38,831 bases of DNA from Acidobacteriaceae bacterium (GCA_030041305.1 JASHOC010000127.1:1-38831), one strand, 5' to 3'; numbered from the stretch's first letter, positions 8,641 through 17,386 are shown. Numbers and translations: made by a program. Notes: generated by a model from the letters alone, not told the origin.

Positions 8641-11600
8641 GTGAAACGCCGCCAGTTTCTCATCACGTCCGTAGCTGCAATTGGCGTGGGCCGTTTGTGG
8701 CCGCAAACGCGCAAAAAGCTGAACTACGTCTTCCCGGCGATGAACGGTTCCACGACGCCTGCAATGGATGTCACGGTCCATGAAGGCACTTCGATGTCGG
8801 TCAGCATCTCACCCGACGGCCGCACCCTCGCAATGGACCTGCAGGGCAGCATCTGGACTCTCCCGGCGACCGGTGGGACGGCGAAGCGCATCACCGACCT
8901 TTTCAACGACGCTCGGCAGCCCGCTTGGTCGCCGAATGGCCGGTTGATCGCGTTCATGGGATACCGCGATGGCGCCTACCACATCTGGGTTGTGGCCCCG
9001 GATGGAAGCAACCAGCATAAACTCACATGGGGTCCGTTCGACGACCGCGAACCTGCATGGTCGCACGATGGAACGCGGATCGCGTTCTCCTCCGATCGCA
9101 GAAACCCGCTGGGGGGCAGCTACAACATCTGGATGCTTGATCTACAAAACGGCGAGAGTCGGCAACTGACCAAAAGCTCGTCGGAAAATCGGATGCCGAG
9201 TTGGTCGCCGAACGATACGGAGATTGCTTTCTCATCCACACGCGAGAACCACCAGTCTGTCTGGGCCGTCAGAGTTTCCGACGGCGCAGAGCGAAAAGTG
9301 ATCACTGCGCCTGATGCTGTCGACTGTCCCTCCTGGGGCTCAGAAGGCAAGATGGTCTACTACGTCCATACCACGCAAACAAGCCAACTCGCAATGGATG
9401 GCAAGCCGCTCACCGGCGCCGAGAACGCCTTCCCGTTCCGCGTTTCCTGGTCATCGGCAGCCGAGTTCTATTACGTTTCGGATGGCAAGATTCGAAAACG
9501 TGCTATCGATGGAACGGAACCACAGACCATCGAGTTCACTGCGACTCTCCCGGTCACTCGCGCCCGCTACCCGCGGCGCAAGCGCGACTTCGATTCGACC
9601 ACTCCCCGCCAGGCGCTCGGCATTGTGCATCCCGTCCTGTCGCCGGATGGCGGCAAGATTGCGTTCGCGGCCCTCGGCGACATTTATGTCATGAACATCG
9701 GAGGCAAACTCGAAAACATCACGAAGGATAAATATTTCGATACGGACCCCGCGTGGTCGCCCGATGGACGGCAGTTGGTCTATTCCTCGGATCAAGGTGG
9801 CCGACTACTCCAGTTGTGGATTCGGGATATGGTAACAGGCCGGAACCGCCCGCTCACGAACCTGACGACTCAGCCACTTGGCGCAACATGGTCGCCGGAC
9901 GGCAAACGCATCGCATTCTTTGATGTGAAGGCAATGTGGAGCGAAGCCAATTTATCGATTGTCGATGTGGCAACCGGAAAGGTCATGACGATTCAAGAGT
10001 CCCTGCTCGGCCCCGGAAGGCCAACCTGGTCGCCCGATGGAAAGCGCATCGCACTAGCGGTGCTGCAACCATACTCAAAGAGCTTTCGCGAGGGTACAAA
10101 TCAAGTTCTCACCGTTGCATCGGAAGGTGCCGGCGGTGATGAAAAGTGGTTTGCGCCGGTAGCCGACCTGTCGATCGATTCGCGCAGCGGCAGCGGCCCG
10201 GTCTGGTCGCCGGACGGGACAAAAATGGCTGCCATTTGCGAAGGATTGCTAGTGGTTTGGCCGGTGTCAATCGCAGGTGAACCGCTCGGGGCCCCGCGCC
10301 GCATAACCAATGAGATGGCGCACTCACCCAGTTGGTCTGGCGATTCCAAACGCATTCTCTATCAGTCCATGGACCAGCTGAAGATTCTTGATTTCGAAAC
10401 CGGCGAGACCCGCGCGATCCGGCTCGATCTCAAATACACGCCCGCTATTCCGACGGGCCGCATCGTCGTGCACGCGGGGCTTCTGGTCGATGGTAAGAGT
10501 CCCACGGCGCGTTCGAATGTGGATATCGCGATCGATGGCAACCGCATCCGGAGCGTGACGCCTCACGGAACGGCCGCGCATCCCAACGCGAAGCTGATCG
10601 ATGCCTCCAAGTTCACTGTGATGCCGGGGCTCATCGAATATCACACGCATCTGCAGAGCGACTATGGTGGGACCGAACATCTTGCATGGCTGGCCTTCGG
10701 CATCACCACCATCAGAAGTCCTGGCGGCGCGCCTTACGAAGCGGCCGAATACCGCGAGGCCAATGAAGCTGGTGTCCGGCCGGGCCCACGCATATTCGCC
10801 ACCGGTTATTTTATGGAGTGGCGGAGGCTTTATTACAAAGAAAGCGTCGCGGTTTCAAGCCCCGCTCACCTTGAAATGGAACTCGAGCGAGCCAACGTGC
10901 TGCAACATGATCTGATCAAGAGCTACGTCCGTCTTCCGGATCTGCAGCAGAAACGCGTGGTGGAATTCGCGCATGGCGTCGGCATACCCGTTGCCTCGCA
11001 CGAGATTTATCCCGCTGCCTTTGTTGGCGTGGACTCCGTCGAACATACAGACGCCACCAGCCGCCGCGGTTACTCACCGAAGATCGCCACGCTGCATCGC
11101 AGCTATGAGGATGTAATTCAGATACTAGGGAAATCCCGCAGTTTTTTCTGTCCGACCCTCGTACACCCAGGTACGCGGAAACTTCTGGCCGATAATCCCG
11201 GTCTGCGATCCGATCCGCTCTTTAATCTCTACCCCGAATGGGTTCGCGCGGAGTTACAAATGCCAAGTGACAGGGGCGGTCGGGACGGCGCCGATAGCGG
11301 CGGTGGCGCCGATGGAAGCGGGAAGATGGTGATGGACGCTATGAGAGCGGGCGCGCAAATTACAGCCGGCACCGATACGCCAAACGCCTTAAACCTGCAT
11401 GGCGAAATGATGTCCTACGTTCTCGCTGGCATGACCCCGTTTGAGGCGCTCAAAGCAGCGACGGTCACTCCGGCCGCAGCGCTCGGGCTGGACGCCGGAA
11501 CTATTGAGCCAGGCAAACTCGCCGATCTGGTGATCGTCGAAGGCAACCCGCTGGAAGATATTTCCAACGCGCACAAGGTAAAGCGTGTGATTGCCAATGG

Positions 11601-11649
11601 CCGCCTCTTTGAAATGGAAGAGTTATTGGCGGGTGTAACGGGCCCGTAA
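8641..11649 (+). CDS. Tat-exported amidohydrolase with an N-terminal TolB-like PD40 propeller
   Basis: 1002 residues from GTG 8641, chosen because it starts the twin-arginine signal VKRRQFLITSVAAIGVG; GGAGAAG lies 11 bases upstream, and the frame is open to TTG 8608. Residues about 45-590 hold at least ten PD40 (TolB-type) repeats of the form WSPDGRxIAFxSD. Residues about 605-990 are a metal-dependent amidohydrolase: the HxH pair His668/His670 in EYHTHL, possible bridging Lys760, His787 (SHEIYP), His802 (VEHTD) and catalytic Asp912 (AGTDTPN), then the usual PGKLADLVIVEGNPL ending. All expected metal ligands are present, so it is probably active in the periplasm on a cyclic amide, peptide-like or similar bond. 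It converges on the next gene with five bases between stop codons. Confidence 0.92.
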   Translation: MKRRQFLITSVAAIGVGRLWPQTRKKLNYVFPAMNGSTTPAMDVTVHEGTSMSVSISPDGRTLAMDLQGSIWTLPATGGTAKRITDLFNDARQPAWSPNGRLIAFMGYRDGAYHIWVVAPDGSNQHKLTWGPFDDREPAWSHDGTRIAFSSDRRNPLGGSYNIWMLDLQNGESRQLTKSSSENRMPSWSPNDTEIAFSSTRENHQSVWAVRVSDGAERKVITAPDAVDCPSWGSEGKMVYYVHTTQTSQLAMDGKPLTGAENAFPFRVSWSSAAEFYYVSDGKIRKRAIDGTEPQTIEFTATLPVTRARYPRRKRDFDSTTPRQALGIVHPVLSPDGGKIAFAALGDIYVMNIGGKLENITKDKYFDTDPAWSPDGRQLVYSSDQGGRLLQLWIRDMVTGRNRPLTNLTTQPLGATWSPDGKRIAFFDVKAMWSEANLSIVDVATGKVMTIQESLLGPGRPTWSPDGKRIALAVLQPYSKSFREGTNQVLTVASEGAGGDEKWFAPVADLSIDSRSGSGPVWSPDGTKMAAICEGLLVVWPVSIAGEPLGAPRRITNEMAHSPSWSGDSKRILYQSMDQLKILDFETGETRAIRLDLKYTPAIPTGRIVVHAGLLVDGKSPTARSNVDIAIDGNRIRSVTPHGTAAHPNAKLIDASKFTVMPGLIEYHTHLQSDYGGTEHLAWLAFGITTIRSPGGAPYEAAEYREANEAGVRPGPRIFATGYFMEWRRLYYKESVAVSSPAHLEMELERANVLQHDLIKSYVRLPDLQQKRVVEFAHGVGIPVASHEIYPAAFVGVDSVEHTDATSRRGYSPKIATLHRSYEDVIQILGKSRSFFCPTLVHPGTRKLLADNPGLRSDPLFNLYPEWVRAELQMPSDRGGRDGADSGGGADGSGKMVMDAMRAGAQITAGTDTPNALNLHGEMMSYVLAGMTPFEALKAATVTPAAALGLDAGTIEPGKLADLVIVEGNPLEDISNAHKVKRVIANGRLFEMEELLAGVTGP

Positions 11650-11654
11650 ACGAG

Positions 11655-13547
11655 CTATTTCTCCTCGCGGTCCGGCAGCGCGAAAGCCACATAAGCCCCC
11701 TGGACCGGCCCGTTGTCCGCGGGATGGCCGGGAATACTATGCATATGCGTAGTTGCCTCCGCCGCCGCGCAAAAAACAATGTATTCTCTCCCCTTGCTCT
11801 CGTACACCGTGGGAATTCCCTCCAGCCCCGCATCGAGCTCGGCTTTCCAAAGCACTTTACCAGTGGCGACGTCCAACGCCCGGACGTAGCGATCGCGCGT
11901 TCCGGTGAAGATCAGTCCGCCCGCTGTCACCACAGGTCCCACTTTCGGAAAATGCCCGCCGGTTTTGGTGAACCCCTTCGCCGCAAGTTCCGGAACCACG
12001 CCCAGGGGTAGCTGCCATTTGATAGTTCCCGTGTTCAGATTGTAGGCCGTCAACGTCGTCCACGGCGGGTCGATTGCCGAGAGGCCACTGCTCGTGATCA
12101 TGAAACCGAACCCGCTCGTGTAGTGCGCCTCACTCGGATCGGTGGGCGCCGGGCCCTTAAGCTCCAGCTTTAGAACGGCGGGGAAATCCTTGGAAACGAC
12201 AAACATGGTTCCGTGCTCGGGATCTACCGCCGCGCCGCCGAAATTGGCGCCGCCATTGTTGCCCGGCATTTCGACGGTGTCACCTAAACCCGGCGGCGTG
12301 AACATTCCTTCATTGCGGGCATTCTGAACTTGATTGCGGAATCGCGCCAATTCTGCGGGATCGTTGATGAATGGGCTCAGATCTTTGACGGTAAACTTCT
12401 GGCGAGCGAAAGGCGGGGGAGCCACCGGGAATGGCTGCGTCGGCCAGGTATCTTCGCCGGGCATATCGGAACGCGGCACGGGGCGTTCCTCAATCGGCCA
12501 CAGCGGTTCGCCCGTCACTCGGTTGAACACATAAAGGAAACCCGTTTTGCCGGCCTCCGCCACGATATCCACGTGCTTTCCGTTATGCCGAACCGTCAGC
12601 AACTTCGGGGCGGTAGCATTGTCATAGTCCCAGATATCGTGATGCACCATCTGGAAATGCCAGATTCGTTTCCCCGTCCTCGCGTCAAGAGCCAGCAGGC
12701 AATCGCCAAACAGATTCGCGCCTTTGCGGTCCGCGCCATAAAAATTGTATTTAGGGCTTGCAGTTGGGATGTAAACAATGCCGCGATCTTTATCAAGCGA
12801 CAGTTCTCCCCAGGCATTCGCTCCGCCCACGGTCTTCCACGCGTCTTTCGGCCATGTGTCATATCCGAATTCACCGGCGTGCGGGATAGTATGGAACGTC
12901 CACACCGGCGCTCCAGACCGCACATCATAAGCGCGAATGTCGCCGGGCGCGGAATCGTACTCCTGATTGGTGGCCGAGCCAAGAATGAGCAGATTCTCAA
13001 ATATCCGTCCCGGCGTCGAGGACTGCACTTTGATCTTCGCTGGATCGCGCCCCAGGCCTTCTCTGAGATCTACGCGGCCGTTTAATCCGAACGAAGCAAT
13101 GGGTTGGCCGGTCCGAGCGTCAATTGCCTGCAGGTAATTATTGATCGAGAAGAACAGGCGCCGCTCCGACCGGTCGGAGCTCTCCCAGTAATTGATCCCG
13201 CGGGTGGTAATGCGTCCGCGCGGGTTCTCATGCACCCAGATTTCTTTTCCAGTCGCGGCATCGAGCGCGACAATCGAATTGTTCTTCGCCAGAACATACA
13301 TGACCCCATCTACCACGACGGGGTTGAAGAGATAATTCCGACCGTCCGCGATGGGATATGTCCACGCGATTCGCAGCTCATTTACATTGGAGCGGTTGAT
13401 TTGGTTGAGTGCGGAATATTGCGATGCATCCGGTCCGCCGCCATAGTCGCTCCAAGTCGTATAGGGCTTGGGCTTTTGTGCCTGAGCACCCGGAAGAGCC
13501 GGAAGGCAACAGGCGAGCGCCAGGTAAAACACTCTGTTTTCTCTCAC
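11655..13547 (-). CDS. PQQ-dependent dehydrogenase, glucose dehydrogenase-like
   Basis: 630 residues from GTG 13547, which has AAGG five bases upstream and begins the signal peptide MRENRVFYLALACCLPALPG; the frame is open to GTG 13607. The mature protein starts with YTTWSDYGGGPDASQYSALNQI, the opening of membrane-type glucose dehydrogenase-like propellers. The active-site strand MVHHDIWDYDNATAP places Asp307 as base with His302/His303 before it, as in quinoprotein glucose dehydrogenases. The second Asp (309) is normal in that family, so it does not by itself indicate a lanthanide. There are no N-terminal membrane helices as in E. coli Gcd and no haem site, so the protein is soluble and periplasmic. 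The substrate is probably a sugar or polyol. Confidence 0.9.
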   Translation of the reverse strand: MRENRVFYLALACCLPALPGAQAQKPKPYTTWSDYGGGPDASQYSALNQINRSNVNELRIAWTYPIADGRNYLFNPVVVDGVMYVLAKNNSIVALDAATGKEIWVHENPRGRITTRGINYWESSDRSERRLFFSINNYLQAIDARTGQPIASFGLNGRVDLREGLGRDPAKIKVQSSTPGRIFENLLILGSATNQEYDSAPGDIRAYDVRSGAPVWTFHTIPHAGEFGYDTWPKDAWKTVGGANAWGELSLDKDRGIVYIPTASPKYNFYGADRKGANLFGDCLLALDARTGKRIWHFQMVHHDIWDYDNATAPKLLTVRHNGKHVDIVAEAGKTGFLYVFNRVTGEPLWPIEERPVPRSDMPGEDTWPTQPFPVAPPPFARQKFTVKDLSPFINDPAELARFRNQVQNARNEGMFTPPGLGDTVEMPGNNGGANFGGAAVDPEHGTMFVVSKDFPAVLKLELKGPAPTDPSEAHYTSGFGFMITSSGLSAIDPPWTTLTAYNLNTGTIKWQLPLGVVPELAAKGFTKTGGHFPKVGPVVTAGGLIFTGTRDRYVRALDVATGKVLWKAELDAGLEGIPTVYESKGREYIVFCAAAEATTHMHSIPGHPADNGPVQGAYVAFALPDREEK

Positions 13548-13937
13548 GTTTACCTTCGTTTTGCCGGACAGATTGCGGAAAGCTTTAAAATTTACGGCGC
13601 CAAGCACACCACTTTCCGTATATTACACGACCACAAAATCCCCGCTTCCTTTCAGCGGTTTGAATCCATGGCCCCGAATGGCGCCGCATCCTTTTCGATC
13701 TTTCTGGTAAATAGGAGGGATTCTACGTTCAACCCCTTGATGCGGCGCCCGCAGTGGCCACAGCGGGCGTTGCTCCCATAATCTTTATACTCACAAGGCG
13801 CGGACTTACTTTACCTGAGTATTGCGCGTATTTGGCGCACCTGGAAAGATAAAAGTGCGCAGGCCGAATGACGGCGGACAGAGCGACTCGTACTTCCGAA
13901 CACTTGATTGGCTGTGCCATCCACGAAGGAGAATTCG
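13548..13937. other. Divergent leader region with two mutually exclusive hairpins
   Basis: This stretch separates the minus-strand PQQ gene from the plus-strand deaminase gene. GGCGCCGCATC (13680-13690) pairs with GATGCGGCGCC (13739-13749). CGCCCGC (13746-13752) pairs with GCGGGCG (13763-13769). The two stems share 13746-13749 and so cannot form together. An AGGAGGG lies in the loop of the first (13713-13719) with no good start after it. A TATACT (13786-13791) on the plus strand lacks a matching -35. No larger reading frame looks coding. Confidence 0.45.
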
Positions 13938-14741
13938 ATGAATTCCGGGACAGTGAAACATCTTCAGGCTGGGATGATGAAGATAGAAGTTCATCCCGAT
14001 CGCGCAACAGCTGGCGCGGCTGCGGCGCGAGCCGCAGCGAACGCATTACAGGAGCTGGCGCGGACTCGTGATTCCATTGGGGTCATTTTCGCCACGGGTG
14101 CGTCGCAGTTAGAGACGCTTGCCGCCCTTACCCGCCAGCCTAAAATACTCTGGAATCGTATCCGCGGCTTTCATATGGATGAATACATCGGGCTTGGTCC
14201 CGATCACCCGGCCTCGTTCCGCCGCTACCTGCGTGAGAATTTGACGCAGAAGGTAAAGATGCGCGAATTCTATGAGATTGATGGATCCGCTCTGAATTCA
14301 GAGCGAATAGGCCGGGACTATGGGGAGAAGCTTCGATTCGCAGATCCACAACTATGTTTGCTCGGAATCGGCGAGAACGGCCATCTGGCCTTCAACGATC
14401 CCCATGTGGCTGACTTCAACGATCCTCTGGATGTGAAGGTCGTGCAGTTGGATGCTGTATGTCGGCAGCAGCAGGTGGCTGAAGGATGGTTTGAGAACAT
14501 CGCGAATGTCCCGGAATCTGCAATTACCCTCACGATTCCGGCCTTGTTTCGCGTGCCCAGATTGATCGTATCTGTGCCGGGAAATCGCAAGGCGGAAATT
14601 ATGCGGCGTACCTTTGAAGAACCGATTACAGTGGAATGTCCGGCGACGATCCTCCGAACTCATCCAGACGTGACTGTATATCTGGACGTGGATTCCGCAG
14701 CTGAACTCGATGGATTCGAGAGCGTCGCGAAATCCTCTTAG
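13938..14741 (+). CDS. nagB: Glucosamine-6-phosphate deaminase/isomerase family protein
   Basis: 267 residues. ATG 13938 has a strong AAGGAG six bases upstream; the frame is open to 13908. Family motifs are clear: GVIFATGASQLETL (phosphate-binding loop), FHMDEYIGLG with Asp81 (E. coli Asp72), and GIGENGHLAFNDP with His149 (E. coli His143). The residue matching E. coli Glu148 is Asp154, a conservative change that may shift substrate preference. NagB turns glucosamine-6-phosphate into fructose-6-phosphate and ammonia in the cytoplasm. No nagA or transport gene is nearby, so a related sugar-phosphate isomerase role is possible. A GC-rich hairpin follows the stop. Confidence 0.85.
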   Translation: MNSGTVKHLQAGMMKIEVHPDRATAGAAAARAAANALQELARTRDSIGVIFATGASQLETLAALTRQPKILWNRIRGFHMDEYIGLGPDHPASFRRYLRENLTQKVKMREFYEIDGSALNSERIGRDYGEKLRFADPQLCLLGIGENGHLAFNDPHVADFNDPLDVKVVQLDAVCRQQQVAEGWFENIANVPESAITLTIPALFRVPRLIVSVPGNRKAEIMRRTFEEPITVECPATILRTHPDVTVYLDVDSAAELDGFESVAKSS

Positions 14742-14746
14742 TGACT

Positions 14747-14763
14747 GGCGGGACTTTCCCGCC
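14747..14763 (+). terminator. GC-rich hairpin just after the deaminase gene
   Basis: GGCGGG (14747-14752), loop ACTTT, CCCGCC (14758-14763), six bases after the stop codon. It has no T-run and lies between converging genes, so it may slow transcription from either side or be a processing end. Confidence 0.35.
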
Positions 14764-14826
14764 GCTCTGTAGCTGCCGACCGTTGTATGAGAGGTCCTCG
14801 AACAATCCAGTTCTATCGCCGTCTCA

Positions 14827-15816
14827 TCATGCGGTTTGTGCGCCAGAGTACATCCGTGCACACCGAATCAGCTCGGGTGCGTACCGAGGAACAGGGTTGT
14901 CCTTGTCGTTCGGTTCCATCTCAATAGAGACAAAGCCTCGATAGCCGCCATTTGCGAGCACGCCGAACAGTTTCACCCAGTCGGCCGGTTCTCTCTTGCC
15001 GTCCGGCGTCGACATGTTCGTTTTGACGTGGGTCGCCCCGGCATATGGGGTGCAGCGCGCGACTTCCGCGTAACCATCTTTACGGAAATTACCGCAATCG
15101 ATATTAATGCGGGCGAACGGACTATCCGCTTTCTTGACGATCGCCAGAAGCTGGGCGGAGGTTCGGGTTAATTCGTCGTCGTCTTCCACTCCCAGCACAA
15201 GGCCTTTGCTTCCCGCATAATCAAGCGCCGGTTTATAGACCTCCACGGCCCAATCCACTGCCTGTTCTTCAGTCGCGCCCTTTGGCAGATCGCCGGCGAA
15301 CACGCGGACGTGTCCTGCACCCAAATCGTATGCAATATCGATCCACCTTTTCGCGAACGCAATCTCCTTCTGGCGGAGTTCCGGAGTCGGTTGCGCCATC
15401 TTCACCGGCGAGCCCACACTATATATCTGGATCCCGTTGTGGTACGCCGTCCTGCGTAATGAGGCCAGCCACTGTTTGCTGGGGTTGGCGGGATTTTCCC
15501 GGACCATGTCCGAAACCACGTGCGAATTGAGCCCCGGCGTGAAGTGTAGCAATGGCGGGACCCAATAGCCCGTCATGTCCATCCCCTCGAGCCCGAGGTC
15601 CGCGGCGGCGCGAACCACATCTTCATATGTCATCTTTCCGGTTTCCAGTTGGTTCCGAAACGACATAGCAACCACGCCAGGCCGTAGGCGGCCTTTGTAC
15701 GGCGGTAACTTGGCCGGCGGAGCGTACACGGGTGAAACCGCTTGGGCGAGAACATTCGTCACCGGAGTGGTTACGGCGAGAACAGGAAGGGTTTTAAGTA
15801 CTGCGCGACGCTCCAT
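14827..15816 (-). CDS. Exported TIM-barrel protein, sugar phosphate isomerase/epimerase family
   Basis: 329 residues. ATG 15816 has AAGGAG six bases upstream. The N-terminus MERRAVLKTLPVLAVTTPV is a twin-arginine-like signal. Metal ligands typical of xylose isomerase-like barrels are all visible: Glu in LGVEDDDELT, Asp in NIDCGNFR, His in THVKTNM and Glu in FVSIEMEPND. Other family marks are DLGLEGMDMTGY and LGAGHVRVFAGDLP. It is the third exported barrel in this region and the one with the most standard metal site. It is probably a periplasmic sugar isomerase, epimerase or lyase. It stands alone on its strand with its own likely promoter near 15914. Confidence 0.87.
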   Translation of the reverse strand: MERRAVLKTLPVLAVTTPVTNVLAQAVSPVYAPPAKLPPYKGRLRPGVVAMSFRNQLETGKMTYEDVVRAAADLGLEGMDMTGYWVPPLLHFTPGLNSHVVSDMVRENPANPSKQWLASLRRTAYHNGIQIYSVGSPVKMAQPTPELRQKEIAFAKRWIDIAYDLGAGHVRVFAGDLPKGATEEQAVDWAVEVYKPALDYAGSKGLVLGVEDDDELTRTSAQLLAIVKKADSPFARINIDCGNFRKDGYAEVARCTPYAGATHVKTNMSTPDGKREPADWVKLFGVLANGGYRGFVSIEMEPNDKDNPVPRYAPELIRCARMYSGAQTA

Positions 15817-15913
15817 GCCAACTCCTTCTTAGAGTAGTTACGCTCCACAATGGGAGCCTACAATCGCGGCACACAGACTCTGTGGAAACGCACTGGAAAT
15901 CTTCCAGGGCCTC

Positions 15914-15942
15914 AGTATACAGCGGCCGCCAACTGCCATGAA
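15914..15942 (-). promoter_or_regulatory. Possible promoter for the 14827-15816 gene
   Basis: On the minus strand TTCATG (15942-15937) and TATACT (15919-15914) are 17 bases apart. The -10 box is good and the -35 box is weak. It would give a leader of about 90 bases. Confidence 0.3.
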
Positions 15943-16098
15943 GGGAAACCGGAGGATGTCGTACCCGCAATTCTGGATCGGATGGGGGATGACTTCGGTT
16001 CGGATGAAAAACTTGGTCTTGGTTGTGGCCTGACCATGCGCCTTTTGTAGTATCCGAATCGTTCGCTCTCCGATGGGTGGCGAACGCCGAACTTTACG

Positions 16099-16207
16099 GC
16101 GGTTCTCCAATTCCCGTGAAGTTTTGAGGGGCGTGCCGGGTGGCGTTTTCTTGGGAAAAACGCCACTCAACGTTCGAGGTTCTGCTCTACACCAATTGGA
16201 GAACCGC
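16099..16207. repeat. Nested inverted repeat element
   Basis: GCGGTTCTCCAATT (16099-16112) and its exact reverse complement AATTGGAGAACCGC (16194-16207) enclose a second perfect stem, TGGCGTTTT and AAAACGCCA (16141-16149 and 16157-16165). A related direct pair, GAAGTTTTGAGGGGCG and AGAGTTTTGGGGGCG, sits just inside the left arm and just outside the right arm. No coding frame is visible inside. Confidence 0.6.
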
Positions 16208-16515
16208 TATAGAGTTTTGGGGGCGAACTCTGCCCAGCGAAGGGTCTGGGCAGCGCGTCGCGTGGCTGGAGATACTTGGAAATGGCGGCGCTGCTCCCGC
16301 GAGGAGCGGCAACTGTTCCACCGCGGGCGCTTCCTAGCGAGGACGCCAGAATGCAGTTCAACCGATGCGCCACGACCGGTTCGGCGACCGGGTTGCCGGT
16401 CTGGGTGTCGGGGTCCGCAAAAAGCCCCTTTGTTTCCGGGTGCAGGGAATCGTGGGCGCGCCGCAAACTGGCCCCGCCGAACCGCCGCGCAAACGCTCCG
16501 CGGCCCCCGCAAGGT

Positions 16516-17061
16516 TCAGTTGCGCAGGTGGGGAAGCATCTTGAAGCCCTTCGAAGGGCTCAGCTCCTCGCGCACCATGGTCAAGCCCAAAATGCAGCGC
16601 TCGAAGCCGTCGGAGAGCCGAGCGAATAGCGGGGCTTCTTTCTCATATTCGAAAAGATTGAACTGGCTCACGATGAAATAGCTCTCCTTGCCGGCGCTGA
16701 TGAGTTCGGCGAGGCTCGGAGCGTGGTGGCGAAGCCGCCGCGTTGAGCCCGCCGCCTCCGGATACATCCCGGCGACAAACAGGGCATAATCTCCAATGTA
16801 CTTGCGCAGCGCGCGTTCGGCGTCAAATGAAGTCGCTGTTCCATTGACAGGGTCTGCGGCCCGCATCATCGCCACCAGGTCCTCAAGCGGCCGGCCGCTC
16901 TCATCGCGCATCTTATACAGATTCTTGGCTTCGGTGAACTCGCACAGCAGGTGCGCCACATACCCGGTCACGTCCGGATCGTGCATTCCCAGCTTGCCTT
17001 CGTAACTATTGCGAACTGCCTGTTGAAAGAAAGGCTCAAGCGGATGAGATTGGGATCGCAT
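16516..17061 (-). CDS. Protein of unknown function, mostly alpha-helical
   Basis: 181 residues. ATG 17061 has a strong GGAGGTG site, which with the third-position GC bias supports a real gene. I do not recognise the family. It has no signal peptide or membrane segment. Features include HDPDVTGYVAHLLCEF near the start, and YALFVAGMYPEA and KESYFIVSQFNLFEYEKEAPLFARLSDGF later; the pattern suggests a helical cytoplasmic protein. It has its own upstream region with a possible promoter at 17258 and is not part of the gene train to its right. Confidence 0.75.
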   Translation of the reverse strand: MRSQSHPLEPFFQQAVRNSYEGKLGMHDPDVTGYVAHLLCEFTEAKNLYKMRDESGRPLEDLVAMMRAADPVNGTATSFDAERALRKYIGDYALFVAGMYPEAAGSTRRLRHHAPSLAELISAGKESYFIVSQFNLFEYEKEAPLFARLSDGFERCILGLTMVREELSPSKGFKMLPHLRN

Positions 17062-17257
17062 AGCACACCTCCGTGCGCAGCATCGGATCCAGTGTGCCTC
17101 TTGCAGGACCCTCCCCTCGGAACCTCTCCTGCCAAGGCCCTGTTTCCTCAGATGCCGTAACGGCTGTGCGCGGCGCAGCCGCCCTGCTCCGGCTGTTCCC
17201 TCTTGCGTTGCGCTGGGAATGAGCCAGCCATCGCCTGTTCATTTGGTTGTAACACTG

Positions 17258-17285
17258 AGTTTATCGGATTAGTTGCGATTTTCAA
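17258..17285 (-). promoter_or_regulatory. Possible promoter for the 16516-17061 gene
   Basis: On the minus strand TTGAAA (17285-17280) and TAAACT (17263-17258) are 16 bases apart in an AT-rich patch. The rest of the gap 17062-17415 holds only GC-rich potential hairpins and the terminator at 17362. Confidence 0.3.
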
Positions 17286-17361
17286 TATATCCGCATCAAA
17301 TTGGTTAGCAGATGCGCGCGCCGACTGCGCGTTGGCGCTGCTGTTTTTCCCCGCAAGAACA

Positions 17362-17386
17362 AAGGGCAGCCGCCCGGGCTGCCCTT
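17362..17386 (-). terminator. Intrinsic terminator at the end of the dnaX-tal gene train
   Basis: AAGGGCAGCC (17362-17371) and GGCTGCCCTT (17377-17386) form a perfect 10-bp stem with a 5-base loop. Read on the minus strand it is followed by TGTTCTTG after the stem's TT. It begins 30 bases after the stop of the small membrane protein gene. Confidence 0.65.

Larger units (their letters stand above)
15817..16515. other. 700-bp gene-free stretch rich in inverted repeats
   Basis: Short open frames exist on both strands but none has a recognisable protein, consistent codon use or ribosome site. The first 130 bases are the leader and promoter of the minus-strand TIM-barrel gene. From about 16083 to 16320 several stems follow one another: GAACGCCG with CGGCGGTTC, the 14-bp pair at 16099/16194, TGGCGTTTT with AAAACGCCA (16141-16165), and CTGCCCAG with CTGGGCAG (16230-16253). 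The stretch could be a structured RNA, a small palindromic repeat element or a decayed mobile element. Confidence 0.45.

Noticed and set aside
12330..13085. A 251-codon open frame on the plus strand inside the third PQQ gene
   Set aside because: It is a shadow of the well-supported minus-strand gene, which has clear PQQ motifs; the frame has no recognised domain.
11655..13547. Lanthanide signature in the third PQQ dehydrogenase (WDYD)
   Set aside because: The second Asp is normal in the glucose dehydrogenase-like branch, so it does not point to a lanthanide there.
16073..16681. Open frames of 100-200 codons around 16073-16681 on both strands
   Set aside because: They are arginine- and proline-rich, as expected of random GC-rich DNA, and cross the inverted repeats and the end of the 16516 gene.
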